Assembly: GCA_045807125.1 (NCBI GenBank)
Contig: JBJMHZ010000011.1
Coordinates: 1 to 55,748, forward strand
DNA from: JBJMHZ01 sp045807125
Lineage (GTDB): Bacteria > Actinomycetota > Actinomycetes > JAWWOL01
Length of the DNA: 55,748 nt
Reading direction: 5' to 3'
The position numbers and the translations under genes are program-made. Shown piece after piece: positions 37,901-44,916 of this stretch. Positions within the stretch are counted from its first letter, which is position 1. Every line of letters starts with the position of its first letter. The notes beneath the pieces were generated by a model. That model was not told the origin of the DNA. It ran no database searches and saw only the letters and a program-made list of their open reading frames with translations.

Positions 37901-40900
37901 TGCCACGCCACGTGCTCGCCGAGGACGATGCGCGGTGGCGTCATCTGGTAGAGCGCCAGCCGGCCGACCGCCTGCACCTGCGGGTCGAGCGGGGTCGTCG
38001 CGAACGTGGTGAGCATGGCCTGCTCGGCGGCGCTCAGGCCGAACGTCGTCGACGTCTGGCCGCCCGCCGTCACCCAGCCTGGCGCGCTGCTGGTCAGGGT
38101 GATGGCGTAGCCGGACGGCGCGGTCGGCGGCATGGCGTACTGCTGGCCGGTGAGGGCGAGCATCGCGGTGGTCCGCACCGGCGCGAGCTTCGCCGGGTCG
38201 AGCAGGTCCTTGACGGTGAGGGACGCGAAGTACGGGTCGGTGGGGTCGGGCAGGCGCAGGCCGGACAGGAAGAAGCGCGAGACGCCGCCTGCCGCGTTGT
38301 TCCACGCCGCGTCGGTCAGCAGGCCCGTCACGAGCGAGTCGATGCTCGACTGCGGGACGTCCACGATCGTCAGGGCGGCGTGCGGGGCGAACAGCCCGGC
38401 GACCGGCGCGGCTGCCGCGGCGACGCTCTCGAGCGCGAGGTCGAAGGTCGCCGCGATGCCGGCCGGGGTGTCGCCCTGCTGGACCGGGTAGCGCAGCGGG
38501 GCATGCAGGACGGCGTGCGGCGCGAGCAGCTGGACGGGCGCGACCACGGCAGCGAACGCGCTCTGCACGGTGGCGAGGTCGGTCATCAGCAGGCTCGCGA
38601 GGTTGCTCATCGAGTCGCCGGAGACGAGCACGCGCGTCACGGCCGGCATCGCGATGGTGGTGCCGACCGGCTGCGGGGCCGTCGGGTCGGTCACGGTCAG
38701 CGAGGGGTTGGCGGCCAGCAGCGCGGTGACGTAGGCGACGACGTCGACGCCGGGCTGGACGAGGGCGAGCAGGTAGGCGGCGACGAGGTCGAGGGTGTCG
38801 CCGGCCGCGGCCGTGTAGTCGCCGCCGCCAGGGAGCGCGACGGTGAGCCCCGCCGGCAGAGCTGCGGTGGGGTCGGTGATGCCGGGGTTGGCCTGGAGCA
38901 GGAGCGTGGCCTGCGCCTGCACCCCGGACAGCACGTTGAGCACCGCAGCGCCGGCCGCGCGGACGAGCAGCCGCGACGAGATCATGCCCAGCGTGTCGGC
39001 GGCCACCGTCTGGTAGCTGATGCCGGGGATCGGCACCGCCGCGCCGGGGACGTGGATGCCGGTCGCGCCGGCGTTGGCGGCCATCAGCGACTGCGTCGCG
39101 TACGCGCCGCCGGCCGGGTCCTCCGCGTGCGCCGCGGCGAACGCCGCCGCAATCGACGCGTAGGTGTCGCCGGTGCGCACCTGGTAGAGCACCTCGTCGA
39201 GGTCGAGGGTGGCGCCGGTCGCGAGCACCGCCTTGTCCTGCACCGGGTTGATCACGCGCATCGGGTCGGTGGCGAGGCCCGGGTCGCCGATCGCGGTCGC
39301 GACGCCGGCGATCCCCTCGGCGTCGTCGCCGACCGCGTACGGCAGCGCCGCCAGGTGGTCGACCGCGGCCTTCGCGCCTTGGCCCAGCAGCATCCGGAAG
39401 TACTGGCCGGCGACGACCTCGGCGGCCGACGGACCGGTGGCGGTGGCGTCGAGCCGGCTCGCCGGCGCCCCGTCGCGCCGGGCGATCTGCGCCTGCAGCA
39501 GCGTGAAGTACGCCTGGATCTTCGCCGCGTAGCCGCCGCCGACCGGGTGCGCCGTCGCGAAGTCGACCGAGAGGCCCTGGTTGTCGGTGAGGCTGAGCTC
39601 GGGCAGCATCGGGAAGACCGCGCCGCCGGTCTCGGCGGTCAGCGTTGACGCGGGCTGGACGTCGAAGGCGAAGTTGGCCGCGAGGAACGGCGCGAGGCTG
39701 CTGTCCCAGTCGAAGGCGGCGGCGGTGCCGTCGCCGGCATCGTCGGTCAGGGTGGCGCGCAGCGTCTCCAGCGCGTCCGCCGTCACGGTCGCCGGCGCGA
39801 CGACGCCGTTGCCGCTGGTGGCGTCCGCGCCGGTCTGCGCGTAGGTGAGGCTGGTCGGGCCTGGCACGCTCGCCACCGTGAACGAGCCGTCGAACGACGG
39901 GTCGCCCACGCCGGCCACCACGATGCCGGCGCCCATCGCGAGGCCGTGGGGGCTTGCCGTCGTCAGCGTGACCGTGCCCCTGGCCCGGCTCGCCCCGCTC
40001 GGCGTCAGCGGCGCCGCGGTGACCGCGAGGATCCCCCAGCGGAGCATGGCCTCCATGAGGAGGTTGAACGGCGCGCTCGACGGGTCGGCGCCGGCCAGCG
40101 CGCGCTGCTCGGCGAGCGTCGCCGCCCGCGGCTGGACCGAGCTCTCGACCACGAGGAGCAGGACGGCGGCCGCGCCGTCGGCGGCCGGGCCGGCCGTCAC
40201 CTCGCCGTTGCCGCTCGTGCCGTCGGCGACGCCGCCCTGCCCGTAGGTGAAGCTCGTGCGGCTCGGGGCGTCGGTGACCGCGAACGTCCCGTCGAAGGAG
40301 GGGTCGCACCCGCTGACGGTGACCGTCGCGCCGGCGGTCAGGTCGTGCGCGGTCATGGTGGTGATCGTGGTGACGCCGCCTGCGCGCACCGCGCCGCCTG
40401 GCCCGATCGACCAGGTCTCGGCCTTGGTGAAGGAGGGCGTCGCCAGCACCGTGACCGTCCGCCGCTGGTCGAGGACGAGCACCGCGGGCCAGACCGGGGC
40501 GGCGGCCGGAGCGGCGAGCAGCTGGCGCATCGCCCGGGCGCTGCCGACGTGCCGCGGGGCAGGCGCGTGCAGCGTCGCCATGCCGCGCAGCCGGCGCACG
40601 GCCGGATCGGCGCGGTGGCTCCCGCCGGCGAGCTGCCATGGCGTCGGCGTCGCGGAGCCGATGACGAACGATGCGTGGATCGTCGCGCCGAAGCTGAGGT
40701 GGATGGTGAAGAAGATGATCTTGAGGCTCACGCGCACGGTCACGCTCGCCGTCGCCTCGATGAGGATCGGCTGGTGCGCCTCGATGGTGAGCGTGACGCT
40801 GAGGTAGGCGGTGACGTCGACGCTCGCCTGGATGATGGCGAAGTCGATGGTGGCGTAGAGCCGGCCGACGATCGCGATCGTGCCCTGGATCCAGTAGTAG

Positions 40901-43722
40901 GTCTCCTTCGGTGCCGGCGTCGACGGGTTGAACCACGCCAGCACGCCTTGCACGATGCCGATGACCGTGACCGTGATGCCGCCGGAGAGGATGCCCTCGT
41001 CGATCGTCTTGCCGGCGCCGATCGACAGGGCGACGCCGAACTCGATGACCGGCGCCCAGTTGCCGTTGACGATCTGCGGCACGCGCGACGACGTCGACCC
41101 GTCCAGCAGCGCGAAGTAGAAGCCGCCGTAGCCGACGAACGGGAAGACCTGGATCGAGAACGAGTTGGAGAAGTCGAGGCCCTTGGGGAAGCCGAAGTCG
41201 ATGCGGAAGTTGCCGTTGGTGTAGATGTCGAGCACGACGACAGGCAGCGTGACCGACACCTCGCCGAACTCGAGGTGGCGCATCGCGTCGGGCAGCTTGA
41301 GCTCGATGTGGTAGACGCCGATGCTGTCGGTGACCTTGCGGTAGAGGATCTCGAAGCTCAGCCCGGCGAAGATCTTCGCCTTCTCGCCGGAGAGCTGGAT
41401 GAGGACGCCGTACAGGTCGGGGTCGTTGAAGATGGCGCTGATGGCGACGGTGTCCATCACGGTGAACTGCGCGCCGATCAGCCAGTGGCTGTCGGCGTCG
41501 AAGACGAGCCCCTTGCCGCCGAACGCCGGAAGCGCGCCAGGCTGGGTCGGCACCGCGAGGTCGCGAAGCGCCTTCATGATCTTGGCCATCGTGCTGACGT
41601 CGACGGACTTGTCGAAGGCGATGTGCTGGCCGAGGCCGACGTACTCGAGGTCGAACAGCTTGCTGCCCTGGTTGGGCACCGCTGGCGGCGCCCCGTTGAC
41701 GGCGTCCCAGCCGAGCCCCGGCCGGCCGGTCGGCTTGCCCTGGTAGTCGCCGAAGGGCACCCCGAGGAAGCTCGCGTCGAGGGTGATCTCGACGGTGCTG
41801 CCGGCGCCCTGGACGTTGTCGTAGATCAGCGAGATGCCGGTGATGTCGACGAAGCCGAGATCGATCGACGTCTCGTAGGTCAGCGAGACCTTGCGCGCGG
41901 TGTCGGAGTCGCTGATGCGCAGGACGAGCGCGTCGAGGCTGATGTCGAGCAGCTTGCTCCACGGCGACGGCAGGCTGATGTCGTACGTCGGGTCGACGAG
42001 GTGCACCAGGTGGTTCAGCAGCTTGCCGAGGTTGGTGTCGACGAGGTGGATCGAGAACTCGATCGTCTCGCCGTAGCTGGCGCTGACCGCGAAGTCGATG
42101 TCGAGGACGGTGAGGATGCCGTTGAGGGTCGCGGCGAACGGCACCTTGGCGCCGGCATTGCGGTCGACGGTGATCGAGATGACGGTGTCGCGCAGTCCGA
42201 GCAGCTCCAGGCCGAACAACCGCAGCGCGACGTCGGTGGTGCCGGTGAGCGTGAAGACCTTGCCAGGCACGTCGATCGTCGTGGCGAAGTTGCCGAAGGA
42301 GAACGTGGCGAGGTCGGACGGCGGCACCGGCAGCGAGACGCCGAAGAACGAGTTCACCTTCGTCACGAGGTCGGCGAGGGTGAAGGTGACCATCCGGTCG
42401 TACCGGCCGGAGATGACCAGGCCGGGCAGGGCGATCTCGATGTCGAAGACGAGGTCATCGTCGTTCAGCAGCTCGAGCTCGGTGTCGATGATGATGGACT
42501 GCGGGCCGTCGTTGGCCGGGTCGATGATCCCCCAGAGCACCGTGAACGAGTTGATGACGAGCAGGTCGTCGAAGAAGCGCCACGGCTTGGAGATGCCGGC
42601 TTGCAAGGTGAGCGACGCCACCGTGAGGTTCGACAGCACGGCGCGCACGGCGAGGCGCTCGAGGCCGAAGGAGTCGACGTAGGGCTTGAGCTCGCTCGCC
42701 GGGCCGTTGAAGAAGTCGTCCCAGGTGTTGCCGGCGATCAGCTCGCCCAGCTGGCCGATGCTCGTGACCACGCCGTCGGCGGGTTGCACCGCGAACGTCA
42801 TCAGGTTGTGGCCGCTGGTGAGCGGCAGCACCGCGATGATGGACTCGCTTATCTTGTCACCGCGGCTGTTGGTGACCGTCACGTCGGCGCCGACGTAGAG
42901 CGCCGCGGCCTGCCGCCAGGTCGTGCCTCCTGCCCCCGGGGCGCCCTGCGGCGCAGGCGCAGTGCTCTGCTCCCAGTCGAGCAGCAGCCCGACGTACGGC
43001 GAGCTGATGTGGACGAAGCCGACCGGGATGCCGGAGGTGAGCAGCGAGGCCTTGACGTTGAACGCCGAGCCGCCGTGCTCCTGCGTGATCTGCCCGGACA
43101 GCTGGTAGGTGGTGGTCGCGGCCTCCACGGCCGCCGTGGCCGGTGCGTGCGGGCTGGCGAGCAGCTTGACCACGTCGGCGAGGACGTCGACCAGCGTCAC
43201 CGGCGCCGCGAAGGTCAGGCCGGGCGCGACGCCGCCGGGCACCTGGTAGGTCGAGAACGTCAGCGTCGGCGAGGTGAACGGCACGTCGTCGAACAGCGTC
43301 GCCGCGGTCCCGAAGCTCTGGCCCATGGTCCACGGCACGGTGGCGCCGGCGCTGAGCCGCGGCGTGACGGCCAGCGTGAAGTCGACGACGGTGACGCCGG
43401 CGACCGTGCTGACGACGAAGGTCAGCGTGCAGTCGCGGTCGGTGAGGCGGAAGAACGTGTCGGCGTCCTTGCCGGGCAGCGTGGCCCTCACGGTGAAGCC
43501 GGTGGCCGGCGGACTGGCCGGGATGGCGGACGGGTCGATCACCAGCTTGACGTCGTCGCGCACCAGCCAGGCCCGCAGCAGCGCGGCGAGATCGGTCCTG
43601 CCGAGCAGCGCGCCGTCGACGGTGACGACGTGGCCGGGCGTCGATGCCTGCGCTCGCATGGCGTCGGCGAGCTGCTGCATGGTGGGCGCGCTCGGCGCGG
43701 CCAGTGCGTTGGTGGTGGTCAT
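31954..43722 (-). CDS. Giant LysM-repeat protein (3922 aa), function unknown
   Basis: One uninterrupted frame. Approximate layout: residues 1-1050 are beta-rich amphipathic sequence. Two related ~60-residue repeats at 1115-1175 and 1250-1310 (cores DPSFDGTFAVTDAPS and DPSFDGSFTVASVPG, each ending TSGNG) resemble beta-modules of phage-tail-like proteins. LysM-like units, recognised by GDT/GDS-Leu-x-x-Ile/Leu-Ala and Ala-Asn-Pro followed by PG-x-x-Leu-x-Val-Pro, run at about 1510-1790, 2235-2340 and 2665-3107, roughly 16 in all and many degenerate. A Pro/Ala/Gly linker lies near 1960-1985, and 3108-3922 is another beta-rich region. There is no signal peptide or clear membrane anchor. ATG 43722 has GAGGG upstream; GTG 43737 overlaps the previous stop but has no ribosome-binding site. 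Last gene of the five-gene operon. Confidence 0.88.
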   Translation of the reverse strand: MTTTNALAAPSAPTMQQLADAMRAQASTPGHVVTVDGALLGRTDLAALLRAWLVRDDVKLVIDPSAIPASPPATGFTVRATLPGKDADTFFRLTDRDCTLTFVVSTVAGVTVVDFTLAVTPRLSAGATVPWTMGQSFGTAATLFDDVPFTSPTLTFSTYQVPGGVAPGLTFAAPVTLVDVLADVVKLLASPHAPATAAVEAATTTYQLSGQITQEHGGSAFNVKASLLTSGIPVGFVHISSPYVGLLLDWEQSTAPAPQGAPGAGGTTWRQAAALYVGADVTVTNSRGDKISESIIAVLPLTSGHNLMTFAVQPADGVVTSIGQLGELIAGNTWDDFFNGPASELKPYVDSFGLERLAVRAVLSNLTVASLTLQAGISKPWRFFDDLLVINSFTVLWGIIDPANDGPQSIIIDTELELLNDDDLVFDIEIALPGLVISGRYDRMVTFTLADLVTKVNSFFGVSLPVPPSDLATFSFGNFATTIDVPGKVFTLTGTTDVALRLFGLELLGLRDTVISITVDRNAGAKVPFAATLNGILTVLDIDFAVSASYGETIEFSIHLVDTNLGKLLNHLVHLVDPTYDISLPSPWSKLLDISLDALVLRISDSDTARKVSLTYETSIDLGFVDITGISLIYDNVQGAGSTVEITLDASFLGVPFGDYQGKPTGRPGLGWDAVNGAPPAVPNQGSKLFDLEYVGLGQHIAFDKSVDVSTMAKIMKALRDLAVPTQPGALPAFGGKGLVFDADSHWLIGAQFTVMDTVAISAIFNDPDLYGVLIQLSGEKAKIFAGLSFEILYRKVTDSIGVYHIELKLPDAMRHLEFGEVSVTLPVVVLDIYTNGNFRIDFGFPKGLDFSNSFSIQVFPFVGYGGFYFALLDGSTSSRVPQIVNGNWAPVIEFGVALSIGAGKTIDEGILSGGITVTVIGIVQGVLAWFNPSTPAPKETYYWIQGTIAIVGRLYATIDFAIIQASVDVTAYLSVTLTIEAHQPILIEATASVTVRVSLKIIFFTIHLSFGATIHASFVIGSATPTPWQLAGGSHRADPAVRRLRGMATLHAPAPRHVGSARAMRQLLAAPAAAPVWPAVLVLDQRRTVTVLATPSFTKAETWSIGPGGAVRAGGVTTITTMTAHDLTAGATVTVSGCDPSFDGTFAVTDAPSRTSFTYGQGGVADGTSGNGEVTAGPAADGAAAVLLLVVESSVQPRAATLAEQRALAGADPSSAPFNLLMEAMLRWGILAVTAAPLTPSGASRARGTVTLTTASPHGLAMGAGIVVAGVGDPSFDGSFTVASVPGPTSLTYAQTGADATSGNGVVAPATVTADALETLRATLTDDAGDGTAAAFDWDSSLAPFLAANFAFDVQPASTLTAETGGAVFPMLPELSLTDNQGLSVDFATAHPVGGGYAAKIQAYFTLLQAQIARRDGAPASRLDATATGPSAAEVVAGQYFRMLLGQGAKAAVDHLAALPYAVGDDAEGIAGVATAIGDPGLATDPMRVINPVQDKAVLATGATLDLDEVLYQVRTGDTYASIAAAFAAAHAEDPAGGAYATQSLMAANAGATGIHVPGAAVPIPGISYQTVAADTLGMISSRLLVRAAGAAVLNVLSGVQAQATLLLQANPGITDPTAALPAGLTVALPGGGDYTAAAGDTLDLVAAYLLALVQPGVDVVAYVTALLAANPSLTVTDPTAPQPVGTTIAMPAVTRVLVSGDSMSNLASLLMTDLATVQSAFAAVVAPVQLLAPHAVLHAPLRYPVQQGDTPAGIAATFDLALESVAAAAAPVAGLFAPHAALTIVDVPQSSIDSLVTGLLTDAAWNNAAGGVSRFFLSGLRLPDPTDPYFASLTVKDLLDPAKLAPVRTTAMLALTGQQYAMPPTAPSGYAITLTSSAPGWVTAGGQTSTTFGLSAAEQAMLTTFATTPLDPQVQAVGRLALYQMTPPRIVLGEHVAWQAGETVPLGTVPAAKLALRALQAGGAAGGGAAAPMAPPAAPPTGNPVVWPFPDPLLAEVSAIAAPSRYEVVVARHHDPDRAVAATQATRYSWATVVNIEIALPVTDGPTPSTAAAYVVNGADDTGAALLQALHGVLSDKTDTAELYLLYSPDPTSANRSGLVSDAVDRATTFLLKANLSTLGHPATRAALRAERAEGDDPTGVTAAAMSDPAGFVALLWEASVTRSGGFYLSYASDSGSPVPPSAFGTGSTAQLTLVAICGSHAANADAPLYAFTNAVVVGDNIDTATSSLFAQPATYSATTGGSLQAATDAVNAAWGLSLAPIDLATVNATVPQVLAPGTVLSVPGKSNYPVAYGDTLASAVTSSGAADLAALVNANLTVDALAEGAQLQLAAGVLRPATTVPPGMAGYELARTNPDPDNLPYDQLPPGDLVSSLFNMVGFSIAGSTGFLPSGAGLPTTPADSGHAGSDGLTHRDLSTSAPMSWNYQQALTVTPFASPAWGSASPALPPATANPYAGIAWNATTNELSTVTLALNLQDVYGNIQPMPSSASSVAVPVGYYDDVTNLAAWPSLAAGYVLVAGPPVAVELLLSMQSARYVPSASVPVGSARSAAAADLITYARAYYQLAQPDLTTTLTTNLSVDPGTGRARSYDLPKPALASFANGAYVYLAAMATMTPVTADVTDATTSLAAVAGAYGIPGGQLLAASADAPYDAVFAGQALVPQVYTVVHADTLTTIAAAFAGLGVDPATLVQRNAAIPVGAGTRIVTPARTVVATATSSLHQLAADSHGSVAGLATANGDATGLLAADQSWTYGTASYRTTGTERMSDVAANLGATVEQLAGANEWVAGLLVDQARLSVTDALAGPGDSLQSLAAAYVGGDLAALAQQNAATPDIWAPGTEITIGPKSAVTPAGPGDSITTFAASNGVTVTQLGDANAATGVTTLLAEGASLLVPGTLANDATSQYCVYRATGTDTLGDIAALFGVQAADIAALNPDLPGLLLAGQPVTDTASGTTVRTGDDATFDALVAALTAAGVQGVDVARVAGDVAGQHGLLTTGGLWICPPMRGDAHGANSGATLQGLADAYDSDLETVAASNAAVMGFLATGVDLVIGAVTVRTQQLDTLNSLVNRFAAQGVGTTVAGLATAFATTTGLVAAGARVAPVPPVVTVAPVPIQPALPKVAFPLAVDVVLARDPRLVDPAFTASPTVAAATCPIVPEPAPGANGGDLSLAAFAASVEAALPGVRVAVGDPPGEDDPPTARRAWAVNFGNPAGPAVTYSFDGPGTQYFALPPLSTALSGGTVDVTPYVSGEGLTGPAVPQAFHAVDLDVWLAAFATAVDTFLSPAQAVPAYALDPTSTTAVIGAKRRLAGALAARAAWVFDQTSGGSPADAVEAIRQALLDQLSNAFSVATIVQVPVSVALTDPSAGPKLNLYGQVVGAGSGGDLPEAYSFSTSSVALDREASDATILFSVKAPADHRSASIALDYRVNAVELPTPGATIDGYQGSQWLTFVTSPQSLGGSLGTLDIPVPLRSYPGPVALAAQTAAQSIAKPASAIELLPWNLSFIWTHDDAEQDSSLLQVTFNPGGVVQGRPVGNQADAFSLATVLAALAKFTAVYPALRADLALLPGVAPGTPNATAAKAVGALATLVGQVADAFDPAPRALGDFAPTSTTYYYLLQKQQDPSTGKLTTLTVTSIGATNLLPAPNPTALWPDVHVTWDGTEVPLAMVGTPTSTQATYAYPAGTIDAAAPLPQRLCYAWPGAGTVPPPVPPRTADLTAPQVVQFVGTDVLSMQSARAGVAIVRNLSLVTGTPTNPAFVYQTPLTNFTSVATASVTGTTPITIGSRDPSGPSLAEQVAIALGDFLHDLLWARDTWQPADRLPARLAAGYSYPVATGTDDTTLDALVPVLLAPSVDLDPSTDCGPAEGTFVRAVADQVQTWYDSAQPPAGYLQFDVVLYASLGTLQPLVEATALRFSLG

Positions 43723-43733
43723 GCTGCCCTCGC

Positions 43734-44873
43734 TCACGGGACGTCGACCACGATCGGCAGGTGGTCGCTGACGCCGTCGTAGCGCGCGACGTGACCGTAG
43801 TTCTGCGCCTCGCGGAACAGGTCGTCGACGTTGTAGTACGGCTGGCCGGTGATGCCCGCGATCGACAGCGCCATCGTGGTGGCGTACGGACCGGTGCCGG
43901 CGACCATGTCGACGACCGTCGGGTTGTAGTTGGTGCCGGGCGGCGGCGGCGCGCCGTACTTGATGTAGGCGTTGTCGAGGTGGTTGACGGTCAGCCGGCC
44001 GTTCACCGCCCGCACCACCTGGTAGCGGCGGCGTCCCCCGAGCGACAGGCCGAGGCCGGCGAGGGCGGTGTCCTCGACTCGGGTCACGCCGTTCAGGGCC
44101 CTGAAGCCGCGGAAGTGGTACGGATTCGTGAACAGGTCGTAGTAGTGCTGCGCGATCATGGTGGTGTTCTTGCTCGGGTCGTAGTTGATGTCGCCGATGG
44201 CGATGGCGACGTCGGCCGCGGCCATCCCGCCGAGCAGCTGCGGGATCGAGTTGATGCGTGGCAGTGCCGTCGCCGCCCTGGCCTGGTCAGGCGGTAGGTG
44301 CAGCGCCAGGAAGCGGATGTTGCGGCCGTTGGCGTTCTCCGTGAAGGTGACCATCATCGGTGGCCGGTTGCCCGCGTTAGGCCACTCCAGCGGATGGCCG
44401 TTGCCGTTGGTCCAGTTGATCCGCGGCGCGCGGTAGTTGCCGGCCGGCAGGGCATTGGCCCAGTTGCCGACGTACGGGACGCCAGGGGCGACGCCGGTGG
44501 CCACCGTGCCGGGGCCCTGGTAGTAGTTCGGGCCGGTGAAGGTCAGCATCTGGTGGCGGTAGAGGACGGCCAGGCCCTCGGTGTAGACCTGTCCGAGCGT
44601 GTTGTCGTTGAGCCGGGGCGGTGGCACGAGCCGCCAGTCGCTCGCCGGGTCCTCCGCCCGCAGCGACGCCAGCAGCGACCGCACCCCGATCGCGCCGTTG
44701 CCGCCGATGAGCGTGCCCAGCAGCCCGCCGCTGGACTGCACCTCGATCAGCAGGACGATGTCGAGCTGCTGCGCGGTGATCGCCTCGAGGATGTACCACT
44801 CGTTGTAGTCCTGCCGGTCGAGCGTTGCCTGGCTGAAGCGGTTGATGTTCCAGGACATCACTCGGATCGGCAT
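43734..44873 (-). CDS. Endonuclease/exonuclease/phosphatase-fold enzyme
   Basis: A 379-aa protein of the DNase I/EEP superfamily with the whole catalytic set in order: Asn9 (SWNIN), metal ligand Glu44 (LLIEVQ), His in FLALHLPP, Asp and Asn in IAIGDINYD (about residue 227), and Ser369-Asp370-His371 (SDHLPIVVDV). It could hydrolyse DNA, RNA or a phosphoester. There is no signal peptide. The start is ATG 44873 with AGGAAGGG. It sits between the 1129-aa gene (43 bp away) and the giant gene, so it is probably a functional part of the same system. Confidence 0.88.
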   Translation of the reverse strand: MPIRVMSWNINRFSQATLDRQDYNEWYILEAITAQQLDIVLLIEVQSSGGLLGTLIGGNGAIGVRSLLASLRAEDPASDWRLVPPPRLNDNTLGQVYTEGLAVLYRHQMLTFTGPNYYQGPGTVATGVAPGVPYVGNWANALPAGNYRAPRINWTNGNGHPLEWPNAGNRPPMMVTFTENANGRNIRFLALHLPPDQARAATALPRINSIPQLLGGMAAADVAIAIGDINYDPSKNTTMIAQHYYDLFTNPYHFRGFRALNGVTRVEDTALAGLGLSLGGRRRYQVVRAVNGRLTVNHLDNAYIKYGAPPPPGTNYNPTVVDMVAGTGPYATTMALSIAGITGQPYYNVDDLFREAQNYGHVARYDGVSDHLPIVVDVP

Positions 44874-44916
44874 GTCGTCGCCCTTCCTGCGATGGGGCAG
44901 TGGTCGGGGTGGCTGC

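Noticed and set aside
35147..41962. A second minus-strand frame of 2271 codons inside the giant gene
   Set aside because: Its translation is Arg/Ala/Gly/Pro-rich with no domains, typical of an antiphase frame in GC-rich DNA. The overlapping frame carries the LysM units.
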